From contig CAZAJF010000010.1 in NCBI GenBank assembly GCA_964485395.1, positions 1 through 64,000 on the forward strand: DNA of 64,000 bases, in the 5' to 3' direction. The notes beneath the pieces were generated by a model. It was not told where the DNA came from. It did not search any database and was given only the letters and a program-made list of their open reading frames with translations. The stretch's first letter is position 1, and each line of letters begins with the position of its first letter. The position numbers and the translations under genes are program-made. Of the stretch, positions 43,767 to 53,027 are shown in pieces. Source of the stretch: JANNSO01 sp964485395 (GTDB lineage Bacteria; Spirochaetota; Spirochaetia; Treponematales; UBA12059).

Positions 43767-44783
43767 TCAGAAGTTACCGGAAGCCCCGACGGCCTTGTCC
43801 ACCCGGTGCAAAAGGTCTTCGGTCTCCGAGATCCAGAACCCGCGGCTGCCCCAGGCGGGAAAGTGCCCCGAAAAACCGGAGTCCAGCCGTTGGCGCGCCT
43901 GCCAGGCCAGGTAGTGTATAATCCGCAGCAGCTGCAGGGCCGGGGCGAGCCCGAGGCTCGTGGCGTCAAACGGCATGAAGTTTTCGTAACCTTTTATCAA
44001 CACGTCGCGCTCGCGAGGACAATCCGCGGGAAGCGACGGCAGGAGCATCCAGAGGTCGGAAAGCGCGGGGCCCGTGCACATATCGTCGAAGTCTATCGCT
44101 ATGAGGCCTTCCCCGGGGCGGTCGAGGATGTTGCCCCGATGGAAATCGCCGTGCAGCCGTATGCCCGGCCCCCGGTATGACGCCAGCGCCCCATCGATAA
44201 AATCCGCGGCCATGCGGAGAGCTTCCGCAAATGAGGCCATCGCGTCGGGATGCACCGCGCCGCAGGAGAGCAGTTCCCCCGCATAGGCGGATGCCATGCC
44301 GGACCGGATGACGACGCGCGACGGTGCCTGTCCTCGGCAGCTGACGGCATGTATTCTTCCGGCCAGGGCGCCGAGTCTTTTCATGTCCTCGAGACCGTCG
44401 GCATCGAAGGATCGGCCCGCCCGCTTCTTGAACATGGTAAAGGGGAACGCGGTTTCTCCATCGCCGATCACCAATTCGGAAAGCGTTCCTCCGTCGGCCG
44501 CGGGAAGCGGCGCTACCACAGGCAGTTCCGCGGACTGTAGCTCGAGCAGGAATGCGTGCTCCTCCTCTATGGCTTTAATCGTCCAGCGGCCGGGCCGGTA
44601 GAATTTGGCGACATAGTCGGTGCCGTCATCGTCGCGTACGCCGTATACGCGGTTTATGTAGCTTGGATAGGCATTGAAGGTGCCGTCGCAGGAGATGCCG
44701 TAGGCTTCCTCGAGGGCGGACATCGCGGTTTGCGGATCAAGCGCGGCAAAGTCCGCCAGGGCTGGTTCTTGTTTGGAAGGCAT
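43767..44783 (-). CDS. srkA: SrkA-like stress-response Ser/Thr kinase
   Basis: The start is ATG 44783, sharing a base with the upstream stop (TGATG). The 338-residue protein has the APH/choline-kinase fold. Catalytic features are LHGDFHRGNIL (Brenner loop) and AIDFDDMCTGPALSDLW (metal-binding Asp). Other segments (NRVYGVRDDDGTDYVAKFYRPGRW; IEEEHAFLLEL) match E. coli SrkA/YihE, a kinase that protects against stress-induced death. It is coupled to the membrane protein gene before it. Confidence 0.85.
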   Translation of the reverse strand: MPSKQEPALADFAALDPQTAMSALEEAYGISCDGTFNAYPSYINRVYGVRDDDGTDYVAKFYRPGRWTIKAIEEEHAFLLELQSAELPVVAPLPAADGGTLSELVIGDGETAFPFTMFKKRAGRSFDADGLEDMKRLGALAGRIHAVSCRGQAPSRVVIRSGMASAYAGELLSCGAVHPDAMASFAEALRMAADFIDGALASYRGPGIRLHGDFHRGNILDRPGEGLIAIDFDDMCTGPALSDLWMLLPSLPADCPRERDVLIKGYENFMPFDATSLGLAPALQLLRIIHYLAWQARQRLDSGFSGHFPAWGSRGFWISETEDLLHRVDKAVGASGNF

Positions 44784-45343
44784 CAGGGGTGAACCGAATT
44801 TTGCAGGAACTGCACCAGGGCGGCTCCCAGTTTCAGGATTATTCCCAATACCGCGCCAGAGGCTATCGAGGCGGTGAGCTCGGTACGAAGCCCCGATTCG
44901 TCCTGGTCCCCGAGAACGAGCACGACGGCCTCGATGACCAGGAAGGTAACGGCCACGAATCCGACGGTCGCTATGATAACGGTGAAATTTCCCTTGCTCT
45001 CCGCCCATTCATAAAATTTGCTGGCTAAGATATACGCAAGCGCGGCGATGATTCCGCGCCAGAGCGATACCAGGTAAGTTTTTTTTCGGACGCTTTTTCT
45101 GAGGAGCGGAACGAGGAATAGCGCACCGGTAACCAGTATCGAGCCGAATGTGATTCCAGCCATCGCCGTCTGGCTGAGCTGTGAATCGATTTTTGCCACC
45201 AGGGTTTTTGTCTTGCTTATTTCGGTGTCAAACGCCCCGAATTGCCTGTTGAGCACCCAAAGCAGGCCAAAGACCAAGGTGCAAGCGATGGTGATGGCGG
45301 CTATCGTCGAGATGAAGCGCACGAATCTGCTTTTTCTGTTCAT
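44783..45343 (-). CDS. Four-to-five-helix membrane protein of unknown function
   Basis: The start is ATG 45343 (MNRKSRFVRF); the product is 186 residues. Helices are at about 8-30, 58-80, 92-112, 120-142 and 160-178. No family is recognised. It precedes the SrkA-like kinase gene with a shared base, so the two are co-translated and may work together. A micro-ORF followed by a terminator lies 45 bases upstream in the same direction and may control it. Confidence 0.7.
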   Translation of the reverse strand: MNRKSRFVRFISTIAAITIACTLVFGLLWVLNRQFGAFDTEISKTKTLVAKIDSQLSQTAMAGITFGSILVTGALFLVPLLRKSVRKKTYLVSLWRGIIAALAYILASKFYEWAESKGNFTVIIATVGFVAVTFLVIEAVVLVLGDQDESGLRTELTASIASGAVLGIILKLGAALVQFLQNSVHP

Positions 45344-45398
45344 GGTTCCATTGTGCAAAGAACATGCCGTAAGGGCAAGTGGGGGAACCCGCTCAATT

Positions 45399-45437
45399 AA
45401 AAGGCTGCCCGAAGGTAGAAGCCTCCGGGCAGCCTTT
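45399..45437 (-). terminator. Terminator between the micro-ORF and the SrkA operon
   Basis: On the minus strand AGGCTGCCCGGAGG pairs with CCTTCGGGCAGCCT and is followed by four Ts and AATT. It lies 15 bases after the micro-ORF stop and 56 bases before the membrane protein start. Confidence 0.8.
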
Positions 45438-45452
45438 GACGCTTTTACGCGC

Positions 45453-45491
45453 CTAGAGGAACTTAATCCTCTTGAAAATAAAATAGAACAT
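45453..45491 (-). CDS. 12-codon micro-ORF with ideal ribosome binding site (possible leader peptide)
   Basis: AAAGGAGGTG lies 7 bases before ATG 45491. The peptide is MFYFIFKRIKFL, with four Phe and one Tyr among twelve residues and a basic centre. A terminator hairpin starts 15 bases after the stop, and the membrane protein/SrkA operon follows in the same direction. The arrangement fits a leader peptide for transcription attenuation. It could equally be an independent small membrane peptide. Confidence 0.5.
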   Translation of the reverse strand: MFYFIFKRIKFL

Positions 45492-46066
45492 CGTCTACAC
45501 CTCCTTTCTTCCGATTGGCCGAATCCGTTGCCGAACTCGGCTTCCCGGGGTTGTTTATGCCGGCATGATTACTATCGCACGCTTTGGAACGGGTGAAAAG
45601 CGACAGTTTAATTACAAGAAAGATTTCAATTCCCGGGGAGAGTTTTTTTTAAACAATTCTTTCTCTGTTTACAAAGATTCGCGTTTATGAGAATATGCAC
45701 CAATGCAGTGGATTCTTTTGAGTCCGCCACGCAAAATCATGGATACAGGAGGCGCCAGAATGTCTAACTTCAATTTTTGGTCATGCACGCGGGATAAACG
45801 ACTAGGTAGCGTCGGTCGAAGCGTTAGTGTCGATCGCAGCTTTGGCGTCACCTGAGCCAGGGATTTACAGAACAAAAATACGTATCTGATTTCCCCCTCA
45901 TAGAACGCCAATGGAATCAACGAAGATCGTACTGAAAATGCGCAGGCATTTTTGATACGAACCTGAGTTTGAGCATTTGCAAGCGGCTATAAACCGCAGC
46001 GAATGTCAAGGCTTTCATAAAGCTTACAAAGTTTTATAGAAGTCTCATAATCTATGGGGATACATT
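45492..46066. other. Intergenic stretch without a confident gene
   Basis: The only sizeable ORF is 83 codons on the minus strand (45669-45920); it has no family features and no ribosome binding site. Small imperfect hairpins occur (AAGCGGCTATAAACCGC near 45982). AT-rich sequence just before 46067 may hold the promoter of the next gene. Confidence 0.6.
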
Positions 46067-46330
46067 ATGCCATCGTATATTAAAGCGGAAGAACTGCTTC
46101 CGCCGGAACTTTTAAACGAGATACAGAAATATGTGCAGGGCAGCTTGGTTTACATACCCAGGCCCAGGCAGAGCAGGATGGGCTGGGGCCAGAAAAATGG
46201 CACGAGGCTTAACCTGGATACCAGGAACCGTACGATTCGCGAGGCAAAGCAGACGGGTAAGACCATAAATCAGCTTGCCGACGATTATAATCTGTCCACG
46301 GATGGTATCCGTAAAATACTGTATTCATGA
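46067..46330 (+). CDS. CD3324-family small DNA-binding protein
   Basis: This is an 87-residue protein with the CD3324/Mor-like pattern. An N-terminal segment PSYIKAEELLPPELLNEIQKYVQGSLVYIPR is followed by a basic linker (RLNLDTRNRTIREAKQTGKTINQLADDYNLS) and a helix-turn-helix (TINQLADDYNLSTDGIRKILY). Such proteins are common single-gene DNA-binding factors in Firmicutes and other anaerobes; targets are unknown. Start context: GGGGATACATT before ATG. Its terminator is shared with the beta-glucosidase gene. Confidence 0.85.
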   Translation: MPSYIKAEELLPPELLNEIQKYVQGSLVYIPRPRQSRMGWGQKNGTRLNLDTRNRTIREAKQTGKTINQLADDYNLSTDGIRKILYS

Positions 46331-46349
46331 AAAAGATCGTAAACCAGAC

Positions 46350-46385
46350 AAAAAAGGCCGCGCACCGGGAGCGCGGCCTTTTTTT
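46350..46385. terminator. Bidirectional terminator
   Basis: AAAAAAGGCCGCGC, ACCGGGA, GCGCGGCCTTTTTTT. It lies between the convergent CD3324 gene and the GH1 gene, and its 3' end touches the GH1 stop codon. Confidence 0.93.
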
Positions 46386-47718
46386 ATAAGGAATTTTTCT
46401 TGATAAGCTCGCTATACCAATAGGCGGAATCCTTTGGCGTCCGGTTGAGCGTGCCGTGTTCGTAGTCTACGTGAACAAGACCGAACGTCATTTTCGTGCC
46501 CTCCGCCCACTCGAAGTTATCCATGAACGACCACACGAAATACCCACGAACGTCGGCGCCTTCCCGTATGGCTCGCATGGTTGCGCTCAAGTAGTTATGC
46601 AGGAAATTTATGCGGTTTTGATCGTGGATAGCGCCTTTTTCGAGTTTTTCCATATAGGCGACGCCATTTTCGGTTATGTATACGGGCGGGTTGCCATACT
46701 CGTCGCGGATGCGCGATAGAAGGCGGTAGAGACCTTCGGGATATTCTTCCCAACCCATGGCAGTTCTGAGTATATCCGGCTGGTTCGGTTTGATGGGCTG
46801 AAAATTGAAATGCGGCAGCAGCGTTTGACGTACGATATTTCTGGTATAATTGTTGATTCCCAAAAAGTCGATAGGCGTCTTTATAATCTCAAAGTCGCCG
46901 TCTTTCAGGTTTTTTCTGTTTTGATACAGGTATTGGCGTTCGATTTCACGCGGCAAGGTTCCTTTATAGATGGTATCCAGCCACAGGCGGTTCAGGAATG
47001 CGTCGGCTTTGTGCGCATAGGGAGGGTAGGTGTCATGGCGAATATTATCCACCGTGGTAAGGTGGTGGGTAATTCCGACCAGCGCCTTGGGAACCGCCTG
47101 ACGAACGGTTTGCACGGCCAATCCGTGAGCAAGCATGAGATTGTGGGCAACGCGGTACCCGGAGAATATCTTGTGAATGCCCGGCGCGTGTTGGCCCAGC
47201 ATATGCCCGATGATCGTGTGAACCATGGGCTCGTTCAGCGTGATATAGCGAGCGGCGCGCCCCTCCATCGCCTTGGCGAAGGCGTCGGTGTATTCCTGAA
47301 AGGCGTAGGCCGTGTCCCGGTTATGCCATCCGCCCCGATCCTGAAGGGCTTGCGGCAAGTCCCAATGATATAAAGTAACCCATGGTTCTATGTGTTTGTC
47401 GTTCAGCTCGTCCAGGAGCCGTTTATAGAAATCCAAGCCCGCCTGGTTAAGCGTGCCCCGTCCCTTGGGAAAAATACGGGGCCAGGAAACGGAGAATCGG
47501 TAGGCCGGATAGCCTAGCTTGGCCATCAGCGCGATGTCTTCCTTGTAGCGGGCGTAGTGATTTGCCGTGTTATTCCCGGTTTCGCCGGTTTTTATCTTTC
47601 CGCGCCTACGGCAAAAAACATCCCAGATCGAGTCGCCCTTGCCATCGGCATTCCAGGCGCCTTCGATCTGGTACGAAGCGGTTGCCGTGCCCCACACGAA
47701 ATCCTTCGGAAAATCCAT
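46384..47718 (-). CDS. GH1 beta-glucosidase
   Basis: The start is ATG 47718 (MDFPKDFVWGTATASYQIEGA) with GGAGAG upstream; the product has 444 residues, the usual size. The acid/base Glu is in YITLNEPMV and the nucleophile Glu in VYITENGVAY. The substrate-binding W near the C-terminus is in YFVWSFMDNFEWAEG. It is a cytoplasmic retaining beta-glycosidase with broad specificity for beta-glucosides or galactosides. There is no signal peptide, so the substrate must be imported. It lies 22 bases after the signal peptidase gene. Confidence 0.93.
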   Translation of the reverse strand: MDFPKDFVWGTATASYQIEGAWNADGKGDSIWDVFCRRRGKIKTGETGNNTANHYARYKEDIALMAKLGYPAYRFSVSWPRIFPKGRGTLNQAGLDFYKRLLDELNDKHIEPWVTLYHWDLPQALQDRGGWHNRDTAYAFQEYTDAFAKAMEGRAARYITLNEPMVHTIIGHMLGQHAPGIHKIFSGYRVAHNLMLAHGLAVQTVRQAVPKALVGITHHLTTVDNIRHDTYPPYAHKADAFLNRLWLDTIYKGTLPREIERQYLYQNRKNLKDGDFEIIKTPIDFLGINNYTRNIVRQTLLPHFNFQPIKPNQPDILRTAMGWEEYPEGLYRLLSRIRDEYGNPPVYITENGVAYMEKLEKGAIHDQNRINFLHNYLSATMRAIREGADVRGYFVWSFMDNFEWAEGTKMTFGLVHVDYEHGTLNRTPKDSAYWYSELIKKNSL

Positions 47719-47740
47719 GCTTTTGCTCTCCAGTCTTGGT

Positions 47741-49498
47741 TTAAAAAACGGAAAACAGGGCTTTGCCCTTAAGATAGTTTTTCTTGATTCCGAATAGGCT
47801 GAGTTTGGACAAATAGCGCAGTGAATAGGGATCTGCCGCAAACAGCGGTTTTGTCGAGGCCCCTTTATCCGTCCAATTCCTGCAATCGAAAGAGTTATAC
47901 CGGTTGTCGCCCATGAAAAAGTACTGGTCTTTCGGAAGATAGGCGTTATCGCCGGGGAAAGGCGCGAAGTTACGATTCTCGTAGAATCGTGCCACGTAAT
48001 CGTAGGAAAAATTCTGCATTTCGCCGATAGCCGACGGCGTTGCGGGTTTTTGCTCGAGCGCTTCCTTCAGCGCGGCGCAGAATTTCAACTTGAACAGCAG
48101 GTTGGTTTTCTGTGCGCTTTGCATCCACAGGTTCATGGAATCCAGGGAATCGGAATGACCGTTCAGGAATTCGCCGAGCAGAGCCAGGAATCCGCTTTTG
48201 TCGTCCCGGAACCAGAGCAGATAATTCAGTAGGGCGTTGGGATCCACGGAGGCCAGGTTATGCGAATCGAATATAAACGACTGCTTGACGCCGGATACCG
48301 GCTGCGCCAACAGGATCTGCGGCATATCCGCCATCTTGTAAGAGGAGAAAAAATCGCGGAAAGCGGCTGCGTCGCGCGCATAGGTCTGCGGCGTAAGGAC
48401 TTTTTTTTCGTCGTCCCAGCGAAGCATGCGGGTTTTCAAGGCGGGCTCTATTACTTTCGACTGTATACGGGCAACGTTTGCCGGTCTGTTGGACGCGAAG
48501 GTATAGGCGAATTTGGAATCGCCGGGCAGCACTTTAAAAGCGGGCTCGGCAGCGGTTTTTACATACATCACATCATCCACCATCATGAGCTGCTCGCCGG
48601 GCATGCCGATGGTCCGCTTGATGAGCGGATCAGCTATCTCCTGGCCATTTTCGTCGAGCTTGGGATTCTTTATAAGCGTAAAACTGACCATGTACAGGAA
48701 ATTCGAGGCGAAGTCGGCCAGTACCTGTTCCTTTTTATAGGAATAGCGGGGATTGCTGATGACCATCTGGTCGAAACGCTTTAAGCCCACCATAATCGGC
48801 GCTTTTACCAGTGAAAGCGGAATCTCGGGATTGGTGAAGGATTTCAAGGTAAAGACGCGGGTTCCTACGTACAGCTCGGGCACCATGGATTCACTGGGAA
48901 TCTGATACAGCTGGAAAAACAATGACTGAATGAAGATGACCATGGAGGCAGCCCATACGAGCGCATCTACCCACGACAATATGCTTGAGAAGATTCCTTT
49001 GTGAAGCTTGACCGGCTGATAGATCGTCTTGCCGTTTTTCTTGTGCGTTTCCATTATGCCATGCCTGGTTTGGTTCTTTTTATCGATGAAGGCAAAGAAC
49101 ACGGGCAGATATAGGCAATTTGCGGCTACGGCGAAAGCGTACAATACGTAATACCAGGTATTGTTTATCGCATCGGAACTCCAGGCGAGTACCAGCGCGA
49201 TGGAATGAAAGCAGAATTGCGCGAAGGCCAGGTAGTTCATGGCTTTTTTCATGGTAAAAAAACCGCGCGGCGACAATTTTGCCTTTGCTTTCGCGGAATC
49301 GTATATTTTCTTATTGAAGAACGCCAGCGCGAGGAGTACGACGAGGCCCAGGATCAAGGTCCACCAGACGGGGGCAAGTGCCATGAGCAGGATGCCTAAG
49401 GCCGCGGTAATGCCGGACCAGAGCCAAAAAAACGTCGAGGGTGTACCTGTTTCATTTTGTATCCATTGTCTCATCTGCTTGAAAAGCGTCGTATCCAT
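47741..49498 (-). CDS. lepB: Large signal peptidase I
   Basis: This 585-residue membrane protease is about twice the usual size. N-terminal helices (about 22-62 and 88-138) precede a cytoplasmic loop and another helix (SILSWVDALVWAASMVIFIQSLF). The Ser-Lys dyad is S204 (PSESMVPEL) and K294 (IKRTIGMPGE). The GDNRYNSFDCR box is close to the C-terminus. A long insertion of about 220 residues, with no other family resemblance, lies between the Lys and that box. This extended form occurs in spirochaetes. It removes signal peptides from exported proteins. The insert may adapt it to the periplasm or partners. Confidence 0.9.
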   Translation of the reverse strand: MDTTLFKQMRQWIQNETGTPSTFFWLWSGITAALGILLMALAPVWWTLILGLVVLLALAFFNKKIYDSAKAKAKLSPRGFFTMKKAMNYLAFAQFCFHSIALVLAWSSDAINNTWYYVLYAFAVAANCLYLPVFFAFIDKKNQTRHGIMETHKKNGKTIYQPVKLHKGIFSSILSWVDALVWAASMVIFIQSLFFQLYQIPSESMVPELYVGTRVFTLKSFTNPEIPLSLVKAPIMVGLKRFDQMVISNPRYSYKKEQVLADFASNFLYMVSFTLIKNPKLDENGQEIADPLIKRTIGMPGEQLMMVDDVMYVKTAAEPAFKVLPGDSKFAYTFASNRPANVARIQSKVIEPALKTRMLRWDDEKKVLTPQTYARDAAAFRDFFSSYKMADMPQILLAQPVSGVKQSFIFDSHNLASVDPNALLNYLLWFRDDKSGFLALLGEFLNGHSDSLDSMNLWMQSAQKTNLLFKLKFCAALKEALEQKPATPSAIGEMQNFSYDYVARFYENRNFAPFPGDNAYLPKDQYFFMGDNRYNSFDCRNWTDKGASTKPLFAADPYSLRYLSKLSLFGIKKNYLKGKALFSVF

Positions 49499-49596
49499 GG
49501 TATATTCCTTGCGTACTAATGCTTGAGACTTGCAGGAAGCCTTGCGTTTACTCCTGAGTCTACCATAAAGTAATGGTTACTGGAAGGAAAGGAAAT

Positions 49597-50028
49597 ATGA
49601 TAGATACGGCATCACTGCAAAAATACTCGCTTTTTGGCGGCTTGCTGACGGACCAGATAGAAAAAATCCTGCCGTATTTGGCGTATGCCGCATTCGAGGC
49701 GGGAACGGTTATCATCGAGGAAGGCAAGCCCAACGATTCCATTTATTTTCTTTTGGAAGGCAGCGTGGAGATTTCCAAGAACGGAAAAAAAATCGTTGAA
49801 ATCCCCGAAGGCCAGACTTTCGGCGAAATGGAACTGTTGGACGTGATGGCCTCAGTGGCAACGGTTCGGGCTATTGGCCCCGTACGGACGGCCATTCTGT
49901 CCAATAGCTGCATTTACGGCATTCATTGCCTGGATACATCTATTTTCTCGCTTATGATCATGAACCTTGCCCGCGATCTTTCGCGTCGGCTGCGCTATAT
50001 GGATACCCTGGTCGCGGGACAGTCATAG
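49597..50028 (+). CDS. Single cyclic-nucleotide-binding domain protein
   Basis: The start is ATG 49597, behind AAGGAAAGGAAAT; the product is 143 residues. It is a CNB/cNMP domain: FEAGTVIIEEGKPNDSIYFLLEGSVEI, the phosphate cassette FGEMELLDVMASVATVRAIG, and the C-terminal helix. The cassette lacks the arginine that usually binds the cyclic phosphate (ASVATVRA), so ligand binding is uncertain. No DNA-binding domain follows, so it is not a CRP regulator. The partner is unknown; the cyclase-like protein at 10784-13786 is one candidate in this genome. Confidence 0.8.
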   Translation: MIDTASLQKYSLFGGLLTDQIEKILPYLAYAAFEAGTVIIEEGKPNDSIYFLLEGSVEISKNGKKIVEIPEGQTFGEMELLDVMASVATVRAIGPVRTAILSNSCIYGIHCLDTSIFSLMIMNLARDLSRRLRYMDTLVAGQS

Positions 50029-50142
50029 GGGGATATCGAAAAACTTCAGTTTTGCGATGCCTTCCAAATTTAAATGCAATTCGTGAAACGAATTGCCAAG
50101 GCCGCTCGAGAAACTAACCGAGTTTTTTGAGCTGCCACCAGG

Positions 50143-50982
50143 TTATCTGCGCTTGGCTTGAATCAAGATGACGCAGACTATGATTCCCGTAAACGCGGCT
50201 GCCTGCATGTGAACCAGTTTGACGGAAAAAGCCAGGTACGATATGACGACCGGGTAGAGTATCTGGGCGCCCCAGAGCACGGGACCCGTGCGAGTCATCC
50301 GTCCGTGCGAGTAGGCTACCTGCAGGAACGTAATGATCGCTACGCTGGCGAGTATATAAAAATATAAGTACGGGGAAGTAAAATAAAGAAGCGGGTTGTG
50401 TCCCTTGGACGCCTGCAGGGCTTTTATAAGGATTATTATAAAGCCTTCCAGGGCGCCTGCCGCGGCCGCGAAGCAGATGGCATAGCGTTCGTCGCGCAAG
50501 CCTATTGTTTTTCTAAGCAGTTGCGCCAAGCCCACGAGTACGAACGGGATTCCGCAGAACGTTATGATTATCGCGGGATTCGGAATCGTGCCGGCTTCGT
50601 AGGCAGGCGCGCTGAGGTTTGCAAAAACGATGAAACCCACGAGTATCACCGATAAAATCGCGACGGTTTTGGAAATATGTTCCTTAAGGATGATGCTGGA
50701 AAAAATAGCGCTGAATACGATGTTGAGCCCCATCATGGCGCCGACTATCGAGGCTGTGAGACCTTTGAGCGCGAAGAAATAAAAAATTGAAAGGCAGTTG
50801 TTCAGGATAAAACCCATAAACCAGATGCGCTTCAGCCTTTTATACTGATCGTTTTTAAGTTCTTTGTGGCGGAACCATCCAACTCCGCGTTTTTGCAGCA
50901 CCATGCCCATGGAGATTACCATGCTGCCTCCGATGGCGAACGCGATTGCCAGCCAATGCGGAAAAGCCAATTCCTGGTTCAT
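50143..50982 (-). CDS. EamA/DMT-family transporter
   Basis: This 279-residue protein has ten hydrophobic helices in two related halves (first LAIAFAIGGSMVISMGMVLQKRG; second starts near YAICFAAAAGALEGFIIILIKAL). EamA/DMT carriers move metabolites; the substrate is not predictable. It starts with an ATG that overlaps the GH31 stop (4 bases), so it belongs to the tetR-GH31 operon. It is likely to export or import a product or substrate of the GH31 enzyme. Confidence 0.82.
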   Translation of the reverse strand: MNQELAFPHWLAIAFAIGGSMVISMGMVLQKRGVGWFRHKELKNDQYKRLKRIWFMGFILNNCLSIFYFFALKGLTASIVGAMMGLNIVFSAIFSSIILKEHISKTVAILSVILVGFIVFANLSAPAYEAGTIPNPAIIITFCGIPFVLVGLAQLLRKTIGLRDERYAICFAAAAGALEGFIIILIKALQASKGHNPLLYFTSPYLYFYILASVAIITFLQVAYSHGRMTRTGPVLWGAQILYPVVISYLAFSVKLVHMQAAAFTGIIVCVILIQAKRR

Positions 50983-53003
50983 TCAGGCCTCTTCGCTTCG
51001 AGCCGGACTTTGTCGAAGAGCCCCGTCCACTCGGAGTCGGCCCGGAAAAATACCGCCGGATAGCCCAATGGAGCTTCTACGGTAACGGGGCCGCCGGAAA
51101 ATTCGCGCGTCGTCCAGAGATGTATCCATGAGTCGGCGGGCAAGGTGCCCTGCGCGAAAATTTTTCCCTGCGAGATGATCGGCATTACGAGCAAATCCTT
51201 TCCGTACATGTACTGGTCCGCTGAAACCGCTTTTCCCTTTCGGTCGCCGTAGCGGACGGAGGGATGAGCCACCGGAGGATAGCCTTCTCCGTGAAATAAT
51301 GCAAGCGTCGCGGTGTGATATTCTCTTAATAGCGTATGTATCGTGGCCATTCGGCAGAAATGCCCAAGCACGGCCGGATCCGTCCAGGGCTGTACGTTGC
51401 CGGCATCGCTGTTGCAGAACAGCGGGGAAAAAACCGATGCCTCGGTCCAGCGCATGAAAAGCTCCCGCTCGGACTCCGAGGCTGGCCGGCCATGCGTGGC
51501 GCGCGCGGAAACGCCGCCGCTTTCGGCGTAGAAAATCCCTGGTTCGTTGAGCCGCGCCGCTATTTCCCCCGCCAACCCGTCCGCGCCCCACGTCGCGTCG
51601 CGCGCTCGGGCGCAGCGCAGCAGCCGCTTGTCGCCACCGGCCTGCCGCGACGCCGATGCGCGCATCCATGTCGCGCCCATCCATGATGCTCGCATGACGC
51701 ACGCGATTTCCGCTGACCGCCCCGATTCTTCCAGCGCCTCGGCATTGAGTGAGCGCCACAAGGCGGAATACTCCAGGCAGGCTTGAACGGCCGTCTTGGC
51801 GCATGTCGGGGACTTCTTCGGCGGAAAGAAAACTGCTTGATCCGCGAACCAGCCGCTCATGCCTATTCCGAGAATTTTTCGGCCGATCATGGATTTGAGA
51901 GCCTCGTACGCTTCCTTGTTCCAGAGGTCCACGAAGCCCGCCTTGCCGCAGCATGTATTCATGAGGTGCGGTTCCGACGAGGCATCCATGACAAGCCAGC
52001 CGTTTTTTCTGGCCAGCGAGAAATCCTCGCTGCCTTCGTCCAGATAGGGGCTTACATGCCCCAATAGTCTGATATCAGCCTGCCTGAAACGGGCTATGTC
52101 GTCTTCCAGCGTTGCGTATCGGCTCGTGTCCGCTCTCCAGTTCCACGCAAATCTATGCGACCGGGCACAGGTTTTCATCCCGGCCCAGTCTTTTAGCACG
52201 ATCGCGGAAACTTTAGCCCCCGCATCAAGTACCATGCTCAGATTTTTTGCGACGCTGCCTTCTCCCCCGTTGAGGCTCAACCAGATTCCGTCGCTTGCCC
52301 ATGAAGGAATCCGGGAATTATCCCCGATAAGGCCATTAAGCTCCGAGCGTGCCTCGAGCGGGGAGTCTGCCTGGCCAAAGGTTAGACTTGAGGGAATCTC
52401 GGCCAAATCCACGGTTATCGAGCGTTTTTGCCTTAAGTCCACGCCAAGGGGTATGGTGGATTCTATATGGAGGAAGAAGCCTTTGTTTCCGGCAAAGTAC
52501 GGCGGAAGGCTTTGAAAAAAAATCGCATGGTGGTTTTGGCCGCGTTTAAGACCTAAGACCCTGCACGCGGTTTTGCCCTCCTTGGAGCGCGACGTGCACT
52601 CCGGCAGCAGTTTGGTTTTCGATTGGTTTAATCCGGATGCCGGGTATCCGTCGGCAAGGCCATGGATTTTTTCGCCGCTCGATTGCGGCAATCTGATTCG
52701 GACCGATTTCAGGTGCGGCTCGATGCGTTCGAATGTAAGCTGCAGGCCGATGCCCTGCCGTCGTAGCCGTAATTTTAGAAAACCTGGAAAATCAACGACA
52801 ATAGTACCCGGCTCCGAAAGTTCTTTTTTCCATTCCCGCGGCATGAGGCTTTTTCTTCCCAGCTTGGTAGATGCGCCAAAACGCTCCACCGAGAACGAGA
52901 AAAGCGGCTTTTTGGGTGAATGTTCAAGCAGAAGTGAATCATTGTGCAGAATCGAAAAGCCGTTTTGCCTTCCCTTGAATTCCAGCATCGATGAATCCAT
53001 CAT
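50979..53003 (-). CDS. YihQ-like GH31 glycosidase
   Basis: This 674-residue enzyme aligns with E. coli YihQ through the whole length, for example at the C-terminus (SGGPVTVEAPLGYPAVFFRADSEW). The nucleophile Asp is in GWFADQAVFF and the acid Asp in TWGADGLAGE. In the sulfoquinovose-binding pocket as I recall it (R301, W304, Y508 of YihQ), Arg and Trp are kept (RFAWNW), while the Tyr position reads Val (ESGGVSA). It is therefore either a diverged sulfoquinovosidase or a related alpha-glycosidase. It has no signal peptide. It lies between the TetR gene (24 bases) and the EamA transporter (overlap). The start ATG at 53003 could also be ATG 53000 or 52988. Confidence 0.85.
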   Translation of the reverse strand: MMDSSMLEFKGRQNGFSILHNDSLLLEHSPKKPLFSFSVERFGASTKLGRKSLMPREWKKELSEPGTIVVDFPGFLKLRLRRQGIGLQLTFERIEPHLKSVRIRLPQSSGEKIHGLADGYPASGLNQSKTKLLPECTSRSKEGKTACRVLGLKRGQNHHAIFFQSLPPYFAGNKGFFLHIESTIPLGVDLRQKRSITVDLAEIPSSLTFGQADSPLEARSELNGLIGDNSRIPSWASDGIWLSLNGGEGSVAKNLSMVLDAGAKVSAIVLKDWAGMKTCARSHRFAWNWRADTSRYATLEDDIARFRQADIRLLGHVSPYLDEGSEDFSLARKNGWLVMDASSEPHLMNTCCGKAGFVDLWNKEAYEALKSMIGRKILGIGMSGWFADQAVFFPPKKSPTCAKTAVQACLEYSALWRSLNAEALEESGRSAEIACVMRASWMGATWMRASASRQAGGDKRLLRCARARDATWGADGLAGEIAARLNEPGIFYAESGGVSARATHGRPASESERELFMRWTEASVFSPLFCNSDAGNVQPWTDPAVLGHFCRMATIHTLLREYHTATLALFHGEGYPPVAHPSVRYGDRKGKAVSADQYMYGKDLLVMPIISQGKIFAQGTLPADSWIHLWTTREFSGGPVTVEAPLGYPAVFFRADSEWTGLFDKVRLEAKRPE

Positions 53004-53027
53004 CCTGCGGTTAATGGATGCGGCCGA

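Noticed and set aside
45669..45920. 83-codon ORF on the minus strand
   Set aside because: No ribosome binding site, no family features and unremarkable composition.
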